Source of the DNA: Conexibacter sp. SYSU D00693
GTDB taxonomy: Bacteria; Actinomycetota; Thermoleophilia; Solirubrobacterales; Solirubrobacteraceae
Length of the DNA stretch: 64,000 nucleotides
NCBI RefSeq assembly: GCF_017084525.1
Contig: NZ_CP070950.1
Location: 2,728,001 to 2,792,000 of the forward strand
Direction: 5' to 3'
Positions 1-10,343 of the stretch are shown piece after piece. Below the pieces are notes generated by a model. The model made no database searches and was not told the origin of the DNA. It was given only the letters and a program-made list of their open reading frames with translations. Position 1 is the stretch's first letter. Every line of letters starts with the position of its first letter. Made by a program: the position numbers and the translations under genes.

Positions 1-3000
1 GCTCGCTGGCCTCGAGGTTCGCGCCGCTGCCGTCCTGCGCGAGGTCGAGCATGAGGTCCGACGAGATGCCGCGGACGTCGGCGTGGATGTCCGAGGCGCG
101 GCCGAACAGCGACTGGCCGCTGTGGACGTCGGCCGTCAGGCGGCTGATGCCCTGCGGGTTGTCGTCGGCGTCGCGGCCCTTGACCGTGACCTTGCCGGCG
201 TCCAGGTCGAGCGCCGCCTGGAACTTGGCGGGCAGGTCCTCGATGCGGGCGATGCCGTCGACGTCGTCGGTGGCGACGCGGACGCCGAACGGGCCGCCCT
301 CGGTCTCCGTCGCCACCTGGACGACCTGGCCGAACGCGGCGTTGACGCTCTTGAGCTTGCGCACGCGGGCGCCGACGACGAAGTCCTCACCGGTCTTGTC
401 GAGGAACTTCGCGCCCTGCTCGTCGTTGACGGGCAGGTCGGTCGCGAGGTCGAGCGGCCGGCTGGCGGCGGCGACCTCGATGAGGCCGACGGGCTCGTTG
501 GCCGTCAGGGCGACGCCGTCGCCACCCTGGGCGAGGTCGACGACCAGGTTGGCCGGGATGTCCTTGACCAGCGCGTGGACGTGCTTGGCGCGGCCGAAGA
601 GCGCGGACGACGCGTTGAACTCCGCGGCGACCGTCCCGATCGACTGGCCGTGGCCGTCGACGCTGAGGCGGAAGTCCTCGGTGTCGAGGGTCGCGTCGAG
701 CTTCGCGGGCAGGTCCTCGATGCGGGCGAGGCCCTCGATGGCGTCCGTGTCGACGCGCACGCCGAACGGCCCGCCCTCGGTCTCGGTCGAGACCGAGATC
801 GGGGCGCTGAAGTCCGCGGCCACCTTCTTGAACTGGCGGACGCGGGCGCCGACGACGAAGTCGCTGCCGCGGTCGATGTACTTGGCGCCCTGCTCGCCGT
901 TGGCGGGCAGGTCGGTCGCGAAGTCGACCGGGCGGTTGGCGGCGCCGACCTCGATCGAGCCGACCGGCTCGTTGGCGGTCAGGGCGAGGCCCTCACCGTC
1001 CTGGGCCAGGTCGAGCGCGAGGTCGGACGGGATCTGCTTGATGTCGGCCCGGACGTGCGTGGCGCGACCGAAGAGGGCGTCGTCGCTGTCGGCGTCGAGC
1101 GTCAGGCGGTTGATGCCCTGCGGCGAGCCGTCGGCGGCCTTGCCGTCGATCGACACCTTGCCGGCGTCGAGGTCGACCGAGGCGGTGAACCTCGCCGGCA
1201 GGTCCTCGATGCGGCCGACGGCGCGCAGGTCGTCGGTCGTGGCGCGGATGCCGAACGGACCGCCGGCGGTCTCGGCCGAGACGGTGAGCGGCTGGGACAG
1301 GGTCGCGCTGAGCGCCTTGAGCTTGCGCACGCGGGCGCCGACGACGAAGTCGCCGTTCGCCAGGTCCGTGTACTTGGCGCCCTGCTCGCCGCCGGCGGGC
1401 AGGTCGTCGGCCTGGGCGGGGCGGTTGGCGGCGACGAGCTCGATGAGGTCGATCGGGTTGCTCGCGTTGACCGCGAGGCCCTCGCCGCCCTGCTCGAGGT
1501 CGAGCGCCAGGGACGCCGGGATGCCCTCGACGTTGGCGTTGACGCGGTCGGCGCGGCCGACGAGCGCGCCGTTCAGCGAGCGCGCGTCGAGCGTGAGCTT
1601 CGCGATGCCCTTGGGCTGGCCCGCCGCGTCCTTGCCCTCGAAGGTCAGGCGCGCGTCGTCCTGGTCGAAGCCCAGGGTCGTGTCGGCCGGCAGGTCGAGG
1701 ACGTTGCCGGTGGCCTCGAGGTCGTCGGTGCGGGCGTCGACGCTGAAGGGGCCCCCGGCCGTCTTGGCCTCGAGCGACAGCGCGTCGGCCGTGGCGACGG
1801 AGAGCTTCTTGAGCTGGTTGATGCGCGCGGCCAGCCGGAACTCGCCGTTGCTGACGTCGCGGTACACGACGCCCTGGCCGGTGCCGGCGGGCAGGCCCTC
1901 GGCGCCGTTGGAGGCGACGAGCTCGACCTTGCCGATCGCGCCGCCGCCGTTGACGACGACGCCCGTGCGGCCGCTGCTCGTGTCGAGCGCGGCGTTCAGC
2001 GTGGCCGGGATGCCCTCGATCGTGCCGCGCAGCTTCGTGGCGCGCGCGAAGAACGGGGTCGTGCTGTCCCCGGCGACGGTGATCTTGCTGATGCCGGAGC
2101 CGTAGCCGTTGTAGTCCAGGACGCGGCCCTCGGGGTCGATCCCGATGTCGAACTGCGACGGGAGGTCGGTGACCTTGGCCTCGAGCGTCTGGCCGGGCTG
2201 GACCAGGCGGGCGCGCAGCGGGCCGGCGGCGAGCTTCGCCGAGACGGCGATCGCGTCACCGGCGGTGAAGGTCGCGCGCTCGACGCCGTTGAGCTGCGCC
2301 GAGACCGAGTCGAGCGTCCCGTCGTCGTCGAGGAGGACGTAGGTCGGGTCCGTGAGGAACTTCGGCTCGCCGTTGGCGATGCCGATCTTCGTGCGGCCGA
2401 CCGGGCCGCCGGTCGTGCTGACCGAGCCGCCGCCGCCCGACTGCTGGGCGCGCAGGCCGGTCGGGACGTCGTCGAGCTCGAGCAGGACCTTCTGCAGGAG
2501 CGCCTGGGTCGGGCCCTGGGCGCCGCGGCGCTCGATCGTGCCGCGCAGCTTCGCGACGCGGGCGGCGGCGGCGTACGTGACGTCGAGCTGGCCCGAGGTC
2601 TTGGCGGCCAGGGACAGCGACGAGGGCATGTCCTGGACGTCGACGTTGAAGCGGTCCTCGGAGGTGGCCGCGACGATGCGGCCCGAGATCGTGGTCTGGC
2701 CCGGGCGGTTCGTCGTCAGCGCGGCCTTGACCTCGTCGCCGACGGCGGCGGTGATCGTGGCGGTGTCGGGCGACTTGCGGTAGTCGACCTTGACCTCGGC
2801 GGGGTTGATCCGCTGGGTCACGCTGCCGTCGAAGATCGACCCGATGAGCGCGATGCGCTCGCCGCGGGTCGTCTGCGAGAGGTTGAAGCGGAACTCCGGC
2901 TTGGGCTTGAGGACCGTGTCGATCGGCGTGGCGAAGGTGAAGCGGCCGGGGGCGCGGTCGTCGCGGGCGTCGTAGCCGAAGGCGAGGAACTGGCGGCCGA

Positions 3001-3625
3001 GCAGCGAGCCGGTCGGGTCGCGCAGGACGGCCTCGACGGAGACGGGGAGCTGGGCGGTCTCGCCGGGGAAGCGCTCGACGACCAGGCCGACCGTGTTGAG
3101 GCTCGTGAGGGTCAGCGTGCCGATCATGTCGGCGGCCGAGTCCTCGTCGACGTTGAGGAGGGTGGGCACGCCGAGCGTCGCGATCTGCGAGCGCTCGAGC
3201 ATCGTGCCGTCGGCCTTCTTGAACTTCGTCACGAACCGGTACTCGAGGACCTGCGCGTTGCAGGCGAGGCTCGTGATGCCGTCGGTGATCGGGTTGAGGC
3301 CGAGGGTCGCGGCGAGCTGGGTGACCTCGGTGAGCGGCTTGCAGGTCACGCCCTGCAGGACCGTGCCGAGGCCGACCTTGCCGCCGAGGAGCTGCTCGAG
3401 CGGCGTGAGCGGGTCGTAGCCCGCGGGGACGATGTTGAGCGCCTGGGTGACCGGCGGCGGCAGCACGGAGCCGACCACGCCGGTGACGGTGTTGCTCAGG
3501 GTCGTCGTCGTGTTGTTGACGATCGTCCCCAGGCTGCCGAGCAGCCCAGCCTGCGCCGGGGCGGCGAAGCCCAGGCTCACAACACCAGCGGTCAGCGCGC
3601 CCAGCAGGCGCCCACGCGTCTTCAC
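1..3625 (-). CDS. Secreted giant protein of ~160-residue repeats (3' end outside window)
   Basis: The reading frame opens at a GTG with an AAGGGGGA ribosome site just upstream and stays open for about 1,208 codons to the window edge, so the C-terminus is missing. It begins with a clear signal peptide (MKTRGRLLGALTAG..., cleavage after AQA at residue ~26). Residues ~27-350 are a unique N-terminal part. From about position 2560 down to the window edge the protein is built of related modules of ~160 residues. Each carries the recognisable blocks LFGRA, a stretch ending LALDLAQ.GEGLAL, EQGAKY, DFVVGARVR.LK, ETEGGPFGVR and RIEDLPA. Modules 1 (C-terminal) to 4 are alike; those nearer the N-terminus are more diverged. 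I do not recognise a family. The composition suggests beta-strand-rich extracellular structure. Function unknown. Confidence 0.85.
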   Translation of the reverse strand, partial: MKTRGRLLGALTAGVVSLGFAAPAQAGLLGSLGTIVNNTTTTLSNTVTGVVGSVLPPPVTQALNIVPAGYDPLTPLEQLLGGKVGLGTVLQGVTCKPLTEVTQLAATLGLNPITDGITSLACNAQVLEYRFVTKFKKADGTMLERSQIATLGVPTLLNVDEDSAADMIGTLTLTSLNTVGLVVERFPGETAQLPVSVEAVLRDPTGSLLGRQFLAFGYDARDDRAPGRFTFATPIDTVLKPKPEFRFNLSQTTRGERIALIGSIFDGSVTQRINPAEVKVDYRKSPDTATITAAVGDEVKAALTTNRPGQTTISGRIVAATSEDRFNVDVQDMPSSLSLAAKTSGQLDVTYAAAARVAKLRGTIERRGAQGPTQALLQKVLLELDDVPTGLRAQQSGGGGSVSTTGGPVGRTKIGIANGEPKFLTDPTYVLLDDDGTLDSVSAQLNGVERATFTAGDAIAVSAKLAAGPLRARLVQPGQTLEAKVTDLPSQFDIGIDPEGRVLDYNGYGSGISKITVAGDSTTPFFARATKLRGTIEGIPATLNAALDTSSGRTGVVVNGGGAIGKVELVASNGAEGLPAGTGQGVVYRDVSNGEFRLAARINQLKKLSVATADALSLEAKTAGGPFSVDARTDDLEATGNVLDLPADTTLGFDQDDARLTFEGKDAAGQPKGIAKLTLDARSLNGALVGRADRVNANVEGIPASLALDLEQGGEGLAVNASNPIDLIELVAANRPAQADDLPAGGEQGAKYTDLANGDFVVGARVRKLKALSATLSQPLTVSAETAGGPFGIRATTDDLRAVGRIEDLPARFTASVDLDAGKVSIDGKAADGSPQGINRLTLDADSDDALFGRATHVRADIKQIPSDLALDLAQDGEGLALTANEPVGSIEVGAANRPVDFATDLPANGEQGAKYIDRGSDFVVGARVRQFKKVAADFSAPISVSTETEGGPFGVRVDTDAIEGLARIEDLPAKLDATLDTEDFRLSVDGHGQSIGTVAAEFNASSALFGRAKHVHALVKDIPANLVVDLAQGGDGVALTANEPVGLIEVAAASRPLDLATDLPVNDEQGAKFLDKTGEDFVVGARVRKLKSVNAAFGQVVQVATETEGGPFGVRVATDDVDGIARIEDLPAKFQAALDLDAGKVTVKGRDADDNPQGISRLTADVHSGQSLFGRASDIHADVRGISSDLMLDLAQDGSGANLEASE

Positions 3626-3707
3626 GGCTATCCCCCTTGAGACCCTTGGTCCGTGCGCTCTCCCGCGCACACCCGGCCCGTCCCCCTTTCGGCGGACCGG
3701 AGGCGAA

Positions 3708-3737
3708 TCAGTAGCTGAACACCCGTACAGGTGTCAA
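3708..3737 (-). promoter_or_regulatory. Sigma70-like promoter for the repeat-protein gene
   Basis: Reading the minus strand, TTGACA (3737-3732) is followed after 18 nt by TACTGA (3713-3708), giving a transcript start near 3700 and a leader of about 75 nt before the GTG at 3625. The spacer contains a partial palindrome (ACACC-N6-GGTGT) that could be an operator. Inferred from sequence only. Confidence 0.45.
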
Positions 3738-3870
3738 CACCGATGCGCCGGAAGGCAGGGTGGCCGTTCGGCCGGCGGACGGTGTGTCGGACGCGTGAAG
3801 CGCTCGAGGTCCCACCTGTCCGGGGGGGTGAAGCTCAGGTCGAGGGTGATGGTCTCGCCCTGAGGGTGAG

Positions 3871-3893
3871 CCCCGGCGGCCGTGCCGCCGGGG
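3871..3893 (-). terminator. Hairpin after ino1
   Basis: A perfect 10-bp stem (CCCCGGCGGC / GCCGCCGGGG) with a 3-nt loop lies 11 nt downstream of the ino1 stop codon. There is no clear U-tract, which is common in very GC-rich actinobacteria. Confidence 0.6.
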
Positions 3894-3903
3894 CCCGGAG
3901 GGC

Positions 3904-5247
<1,344 letters not shown>

Positions 5248-5282
5248 TGCGCCAAAGTAAGCCGTTCCGAACGAAGCGTTAC

Positions 5283-5295
5283 TTCTGTGAAGGAA
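5283..5295. promoter_or_regulatory. LysR-type operator (T-N11-A) between ino1 and its divergent regulator
   Basis: The inverted repeat ACTTC-N7-GAAGT (5281-5297) contains TTC-N7-GAA, an exact T-N11-A LysR box. A second pair AAGTAA / TTACTT lies just to the left (5256-5284). It sits in the ~70-nt gap between divergent starts, where LysR proteins usually bind to repress themselves and control the neighbour. Binding is inferred. Confidence 0.5.
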
Positions 5296-5318
5296 GTCTG
5301 TCGTATGGTGATCTCGCG

Positions 5319-6188
5319 GTGAACGATCCGGTCCTCCCCAACCTCACGGTCCAGCAGCTCGAGTACCTCGTGGCCGCGGCGCGCGAGCCGACGTTCGCCC
5401 GCGCGGCCCAGGCGGTGGGCGTGACGCCCTCGGCGCTGTCCCAGGGCCTCGCCGAGCTCGAGCGCCGGGTCGGCATGGCGCTGTTCGAGCCGGCCGGCCG
5501 CGGCCGCGTGCTCGCCGGCCACGGGGTCGAGGTCGTCCGCTACGCCGAGCGGGTGCTGGCCGAGACCGGCGAGCTCGCGCGCTGGGTCGCCCAGCGCCGC
5601 TCGGGGCACGCCGGGCCGCTGCGGGTCGGGATGATCGACGTGGCGGCGGTCGACCACTTCTCGGGTGCCCTGCACGCCTTCCGCCGCGAGCGCCCCGACG
5701 TCGAGCTGCGGCTCAACGTCGCCCCGTCGGGCGAGCTGCTGGACGAGCTCACGCGGGGCGCGCTGGACCTCGTCGTGTGCGTCCAGCCCGAGGCGTCCGC
5801 CGGGCTGGAGGTCACCGCGCTGCGCGACGAGCCGCTCGCGGTCTACGCCCCGCCCGGGGTCCGCGCCGGCCGCCCGGAGACCTGGGGGCCGTGGGTGACC
5901 TTCCCGCAGAGCTCGCGCACGCGCGCGATCGCCGCCGACGCCCTGCGCCGCGCGGGTGCGCGGTTCGAGGTCATCGCCGAGTCCCACCAGCCCGAGGTCC
6001 TCGCCGCCATGGTGCGCCTCGGGGTCGGGTGGACGGTCCTGCCCGTCGTGCACGCCGAGCGCGGCCCGGACCCCCTGACCCCGGTGCGGGGCGGCGAACT
6101 CGCGCGCCGCACGCTCGCGGCCGTCCAGCGTGCTGAGCGCTCGCCCTCGCCGGCGGCCGAGGCGCTGCTGGCGATGCTCGTGGCCTGA
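5319..6188 (+). CDS. LysR family transcriptional regulator
   Basis: The 289-residue protein has an N-terminal winged helix-turn-helix (FARAAQAVGVTPSALSQGLA, then ELERRVGMALFEP) followed by a periplasmic-binding-like effector domain. The frame is open back to 5247, over the ino1 start codon, but residues before GTG 5319 look like intergenic DNA, so I choose GTG 5319. A TATGGT box at 5304-5309 would make the message nearly leaderless. It is divergent from ino1 and probably regulates ino1 and itself through the box at 5283-5295. The effector is unknown. Confidence 0.85.
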   Translation: MNDPVLPNLTVQQLEYLVAAAREPTFARAAQAVGVTPSALSQGLAELERRVGMALFEPAGRGRVLAGHGVEVVRYAERVLAETGELARWVAQRRSGHAGPLRVGMIDVAAVDHFSGALHAFRRERPDVELRLNVAPSGELLDELTRGALDLVVCVQPEASAGLEVTALRDEPLAVYAPPGVRAGRPETWGPWVTFPQSSRTRAIAADALRRAGARFEVIAESHQPEVLAAMVRLGVGWTVLPVVHAERGPDPLTPVRGGELARRTLAAVQRAERSPSPAAEALLAMLVA

Positions 6189-6245
6189 GCGGTCGCCGTC
6201 CCCGTGCAACGACGAACGCCCCGCGGATGCGAGGCGTCGTACGGA

Positions 6246-6319
<74 letters not shown>

Positions 6320-6407
6320 GAGCAGGTCGGGGCGACCATTGTACGCACGAGTCGCGGGCGACCACCTCGTGGGTGGACGGGCGTCGGGTGACCGCTTGGT
6401 CAGCACG

Positions 6408-6427
6408 GACTGGCTGGCTGGCCAGTC
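6408..6427. promoter_or_regulatory. Palindrome upstream of the P450 gene
   Basis: A perfect 7-bp inverted repeat GACTGGC-N6-GCCAGTC ends 20 nt before the P450 start codon, close enough to overlap its promoter. This is a plausible repressor operator, but no regulator gene adjoins it except tRNA-Asp and the LysR gene. Binding partner unknown. Confidence 0.4.
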
Positions 6428-6447
6428 GGGCGGTATCGTCGCGTTCC

Positions 6448-7842
6448 ATGAGCCTCGAAGGGCCACCGCCGGTCTCGACGAACCCCTTCGTGCGCATCGC
6501 GCAGGACGTGCGCGAGATGCGGCGCTACACCCCGCTGCTGCCGCCGGGGGAGCTGGGCTTCTCGCCCAGGCGCACGAGCCGGATGCTGCGCGACCCGCTG
6601 AACCTCCTGCTCGAGCTCTACGAGCGCCACGGCCCGGTCTTCTCCGTGCGGGTGCTGCACCAGCCGCTCGTCTTCGTGCTCGGACCGCAGGCCAACCACC
6701 ACCTCCTGGTCTCCAACGCGAAGAACTTCACCTGGCGCGAGGGCGGCTTCGGCGAGCTGATCCCGCTGCTCGGCGACGGCCTGCTGACCATCGACGGCCC
6801 GTTCCACCGCCACCAGCGCAAGGTCATGCTCCCGGCCTTCCACCACGAGCGGATCGCCGCGCTGCACGGCGTGATGCACGAGGAGACCGACCGGGCGATG
6901 CAGGAGCTGCGCCCCGGCCGGGCGGTCGACCTCTACCGCTGGACGCGCGAGCTCGCGCTGCGCATCGCGATGCGCGCGCTCTTCGGCCTGGACCCCGACC
7001 AGGTCCGCGGACGCGTCGACGCGGCGACGGAGTTCGAGCGGGCGCTGAGCTTCTACTCCAAGGACTACGTCCTGCAGGTCCTGCGCGGGCCCGGCACGCC
7101 CTGGAGCCGGATGCACGACGCGCGCCGCAAGCTCGACGCGATCATCTTCGGCGAGATCCGCCGGCGCCGGCAGCGCGGCGAGCGCGGCCAGGACGTCCTC
7201 TCGCTCCTGCTCGACGCCCACGACGAGCAGGGCCGCGGCCTCACCGACAAGCACCTGCGCGACGAGGTCATGACGCTGCTCTTCGCGGGCCACGACACGA
7301 CGACGTCGACCGTGGCCTTCCTGTTCTACGAGCTCGCCCGCCAGCCGGGCCTCGTCGAACGTGCGGACTGGGACCTCGAGCTCGCCCTCGACGAGACGCT
7401 GCGCATGTACCCGCCCGCGTGGATCGGGCCGCGCTACGCGCAGGACGACTTCGAGGTCTGCGGGGTCGAGGTCCCGCGCGGCACCGGCGTCAACTACTCC
7501 TCCTGGGTCAGCCACCGCCTCCCCGACGTCTGGGACCGCCCGCACGAGTTCCGCCCCGAGCGCTTCGCCCCCGGCAACCGCGAGCGGATCCCCAAGGGCG
7601 CCTACGTCCCCTTCGGCGGCGGCTCGCGCACGTGCATCGGCATGCGCTTCGGCCAGGCCGAGATCCGCGTCATCGCCTCGAAGCTCCTCGAGCGCTTCCG
7701 CCTCGACCTCGCCCCCGGCTACCGCCTCCGCATCCGCCAGACGCCCACGATCGGCCCCCGTGACGGCATGCCCATGGTCGTCCGCGAGGCGCCCAAGCCC
7801 GCCCGCACCACCCCCGCGCCCGAGCCCGCCATCGCCGCCTGA
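6448..7842 (+). CDS. Cytochrome P450
   Basis: A soluble heme-thiolate monooxygenase of 464 residues. The I-helix oxygen-activation motif FAGHDTTTS is near residues 279-287, the K-helix ExxR (ETLR) near 315, and the heme-binding loop FGGGSRTCIG near 390-399 with the axial cysteine. There is no signal peptide or membrane anchor. I prefer ATG 6448 (MSLEGPPP) to in-frame codons further upstream, because these would cross the palindrome at 6408-6427. No ferredoxin or reductase gene is adjacent, so electron partners are elsewhere. The substrate cannot be told from sequence. Confidence 0.93.
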   Translation: MSLEGPPPVSTNPFVRIAQDVREMRRYTPLLPPGELGFSPRRTSRMLRDPLNLLLELYERHGPVFSVRVLHQPLVFVLGPQANHHLLVSNAKNFTWREGGFGELIPLLGDGLLTIDGPFHRHQRKVMLPAFHHERIAALHGVMHEETDRAMQELRPGRAVDLYRWTRELALRIAMRALFGLDPDQVRGRVDAATEFERALSFYSKDYVLQVLRGPGTPWSRMHDARRKLDAIIFGEIRRRRQRGERGQDVLSLLLDAHDEQGRGLTDKHLRDEVMTLLFAGHDTTTSTVAFLFYELARQPGLVERADWDLELALDETLRMYPPAWIGPRYAQDDFEVCGVEVPRGTGVNYSSWVSHRLPDVWDRPHEFRPERFAPGNRERIPKGAYVPFGGGSRTCIGMRFGQAEIRVIASKLLERFRLDLAPGYRLRIRQTPTIGPRDGMPMVVREAPKPARTTPAPEPAIAA

Positions 7843-7850
7843 CCCCGGCG

Positions 7851-7885
7851 CGTGAGAAGAAAGGGTCAGACCCCTTCTTCTCACG
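7851..7885. repeat. Extragenic palindrome, GGGTC-A-GACCC core
   Basis: A 35-bp odd palindrome with 17-bp arms (outer part CGTGAGAAGAA / TTCTTCTCACG) around a single central A at 7868, with one mismatch between arms. It lies in the gap between the convergent P450 and BNR genes and matches the elements at 29096-29204 in both arm and core. Confidence 0.8.
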
Positions 7886-7965
7886 CTCCTCCTCGCGGCG
7901 CGAAGTCCCTGCAACCGCGCACCTTCGTCGACGATGGGCGCTGGCCGCTCGCGCCTGGCTCCTGC

Positions 7966-7990
7966 GAAAAAGGGGACAGTCCCCTTCTTC
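7966..7990. repeat. Extragenic palindrome, GGGGAC-A-GTCCCC core
   Basis: The arms are GAAAAAGGGGAC and GTCCCCTTCTTC around a central A at 7978. The right flank continues TCACGC as in the other copies. It is the second member of the pair in this gap and has the same core as the copies at 29096 and 29172. Confidence 0.8.
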
Positions 7991-8000
7991 TCACGCACGA

Positions 8001-8029
8001 CGAAGGGCCCGCACGAGGCGGGCCCTTCG
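8001..8029. terminator. Hairpin between convergent genes
   Basis: A perfect 12-bp stem (CGAAGGGCCCGC / GCGGGCCCTTCG) with a 5-nt loop lies about 24 nt past the stop of the minus-strand BNR gene. It could also stop transcription from the P450 side. Confidence 0.7.
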
Positions 8030-8052
8030 CGGGACGTCCGTGTCGCGTGTGC

Positions 8053-10251
8053 CTAGCGGCGCACGCGGACCGCGAGCGTCGGGGAGCCGTCGCCGCGGGA
8101 GTTGAAGTCGCCGGCCCACTGGGCGACGAACTGCGTCACGCCGCGGGTGACGTTCCAGCTCGTGGTGAACGAGCCGTTGGCGGCGACCTTGACCGTCTGC
8201 TGGTCCCAGCTGGTCTTGCCGGGACGGCGAGCCGCGACGGTGACCTCCTCGACCCCGGTCGCCGGCGAGAGCTTGCCGGTGACCTGGATGCGCCCGCGAC
8301 GGCCGAGCGTCCGGCGCTTGGTCGTGATGGTCAGCGTGCTGGCGGCGCCCTGGTCGCCGCCGTTGGTCGACGCCAGCAGCGCCGAGCCACCACCCAGGAG
8401 GTAGTCCGTCCCGCCGCCCGGGGCGGCGATGCCGAACTCGTCCAGGTGCTGGGCGACCACGAACTGCGGGTGCCAGGTCGAGCCGCCGTCCGACGTGCGC
8501 ATCAGCAGGTCGATGTGCGCGTCGTCGTCGTCCTGGAACGGCACGACGAGGTAGCCGTTCGTGGCGCTCGAGAACGCCAGGCCGTACGCGTCGTCGGAGC
8601 CGACGCCCGGCAGCTCGGTCCAGCGCTTGCCGCCGTTGCGGGTGCGCCAGACGCGGCCCACGGAGTCGAGCACGAAGCCGACCGAGGCGTTGACGAAGTC
8701 GACCTTCTCCAGCGACCCGCGGCGGATCGGCTTGCGGATGGCCTTCCAGGTCCTGCCGCCGTCCGACGAGCGCACGAGGTCCTTCGAGCCCCAGACGACG
8801 ACCTGCGTGCCGGCGCGGTCGACGCCGCTGACGCGCTTGCGGGCCACGTCGCGGTCGCGGATCGCGCTGAACGCCTCACCGCCGTTGCCCGAACGGCGGA
8901 TGCCGGTCGGCCCGACGAGCAGCGCGACGTCCTTGGACGGCGCGTAGATCGACAGCGGGTTGGCGGTCGTGCCCTTGTCGAGCGAGCGCCAGGTGCCGCC
9001 GCCCGTCGTGGTGCGGAAGACGCCGCCCTCGGCGTCGAGCGCGTAGCCGTCGGTCGCCGTCGGGAACGAGACGTCGACGACGTTCTCCGAGGTCGGGACG
9101 TTGCTGCGCGTCCACGTCTTGCCGGCGTCGACCGTCTTGGCCAGCGCGCCGTCGTTGCCCGGCGCGAACGCCGTGCCGTTCTGCAGGCCCGGGCGGATGC
9201 GGGTGAAGCTGCCCGTGAGCGGGGCGCCGCCGACCGGCGAGAACGTCACGCCCGCGTCGTCGGAGGTCACCGTCGCGCCGCCCGCGCCACCGGCCACCAC
9301 GCGCGCCGGCGTGGCGAACGCGGCCGCGAAGAGCGCGTTGGCGCCCGAGGCCGGCTGGGTGAACGTCGTGCCGCCGTCGGCGGTGCGGATGAGCACGTCG
9401 CCCTTCGCCGTCGTGGCGATGCACAGCTGCGGGTCCGAGCAGACGACGCTGACCAGGTTCTGCGCGGCGCTGCCGCCGATGTCCTTGGCCGACCAGGTGG
9501 CCCCGCCGTCGGTGGACTTCAGGAACAGGTTGTTGTCGCCGACCGCGTAGCCCGTGGTCGCGTCCGCGAAGGTGATCGCGCGGACGGGGCGCTGCGTGTC
9601 GTTGACCGCGGTCCACGTGCCGCCGCCGTCGGTCGTGCGGTAGATCTTGCCGTCCGACGTGGTGACGAAGCCCAGGACGTCGGTCAGGAACCGCGCGTCG
9701 GTCGGGAAGGCCTGACCACCACCGGGCGCCGAGCGCGTTCCGGGGATCGCGACCTTCTGGGCGAACTCGGTGCCGCCGTCGGTCGTCTGCAGGACCGTGC
9801 CGTCGGCGAGGACGACGTAGCCGGTCTTCTCGACCGGGAAGGCGAGCGCCGCGAGCGGCTCCTTGCAGGAGGACTCCACCGGCGTGAACGCGATGCGGGC
9901 GAACGTCCTGCCGCCGTCGTCGGTGCGCCGCGCGACGCAGCCGCCGCCGGCCACCATCGTGTCGGGGTCGACCGCCTGCACCTCGGTGAGGGCCGTGAAC
10001 GTGCCGGACGGCAGGCCGTTCCACGTGTTGCCGCCGTCGTTGGTGACGAGCAGCGTGCCGAAGTCGCCGGCGGCGTAGCCGCGCGTGCCGAAGAACGACG
10101 TCGCGCGGATGGTGTTGCCCTGCGGCAGCGGGTTGCCCCACTGCCAGCCGGACGAGCCGACCTGGACGTTGGCGAGCGAGCTCGCCGGTGCCAGGGCGGC
10201 CATGGCCCCGATCGCGGCAGCCGCCGCGCCGAGGCTGCGAAGCCTGGACAT
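8053..10251 (-). CDS. Secreted YCF48/BNR-repeat beta-propeller protein
   Basis: The 732-residue product starts MSRLRSLGAAAAAIGAMAAL with a signal peptide ending ASSLA (~28). A TAGGAGG site lies 8 nt upstream, which fixes the ATG. The body holds many Asp-box/BNR-type blades with the recurring pattern (T)DGG.TW / (S)DGG.TF (for example TTDGGGTWTAV, KSTDGGATWSAK, RTSDGGSTWHP), as in YCF48/HCF136-like and sortilin-type propellers. The last ~90 residues (from LTITTKRRTLGRRG) form a separate beta domain resembling bacterial Ig-like stress/fibre modules. Probably exported and scaffold-like; there is no photosystem context, so the YCF48 label describes the fold only. Confidence 0.85.
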   Translation of the reverse strand: MSRLRSLGAAAAAIGAMAALAPASSLANVQVGSSGWQWGNPLPQGNTIRATSFFGTRGYAAGDFGTLLVTNDGGNTWNGLPSGTFTALTEVQAVDPDTMVAGGGCVARRTDDGGRTFARIAFTPVESSCKEPLAALAFPVEKTGYVVLADGTVLQTTDGGTEFAQKVAIPGTRSAPGGGQAFPTDARFLTDVLGFVTTSDGKIYRTTDGGGTWTAVNDTQRPVRAITFADATTGYAVGDNNLFLKSTDGGATWSAKDIGGSAAQNLVSVVCSDPQLCIATTAKGDVLIRTADGGTTFTQPASGANALFAAAFATPARVVAGGAGGATVTSDDAGVTFSPVGGAPLTGSFTRIRPGLQNGTAFAPGNDGALAKTVDAGKTWTRSNVPTSENVVDVSFPTATDGYALDAEGGVFRTTTGGGTWRSLDKGTTANPLSIYAPSKDVALLVGPTGIRRSGNGGEAFSAIRDRDVARKRVSGVDRAGTQVVVWGSKDLVRSSDGGRTWKAIRKPIRRGSLEKVDFVNASVGFVLDSVGRVWRTRNGGKRWTELPGVGSDDAYGLAFSSATNGYLVVPFQDDDDAHIDLLMRTSDGGSTWHPQFVVAQHLDEFGIAAPGGGTDYLLGGGSALLASTNGGDQGAASTLTITTKRRTLGRRGRIQVTGKLSPATGVEEVTVAARRPGKTSWDQQTVKVAANGSFTTSWNVTRGVTQFVAQWAGDFNSRGDGSPTLAVRVRR

Positions 10252-10343
10252 CTTGCAGATCCTCCTAGTCGTGGTCCCCATCTGGTGGCAGGGAACGGCC
10301 CGCACCCGCCGTTGGTTACGCGGATGTGGTGCGATGTCCTGCC

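Noticed and set aside
83-3640. 1,185-residue plus-strand ORF opposite the repeat protein
   Set aside because: It is an Arg/Ala/Asp-rich frame with no motifs. The minus strand has a signal peptide, a ribosome site and conserved repeats, so the plus frame is a GC-rich shadow.
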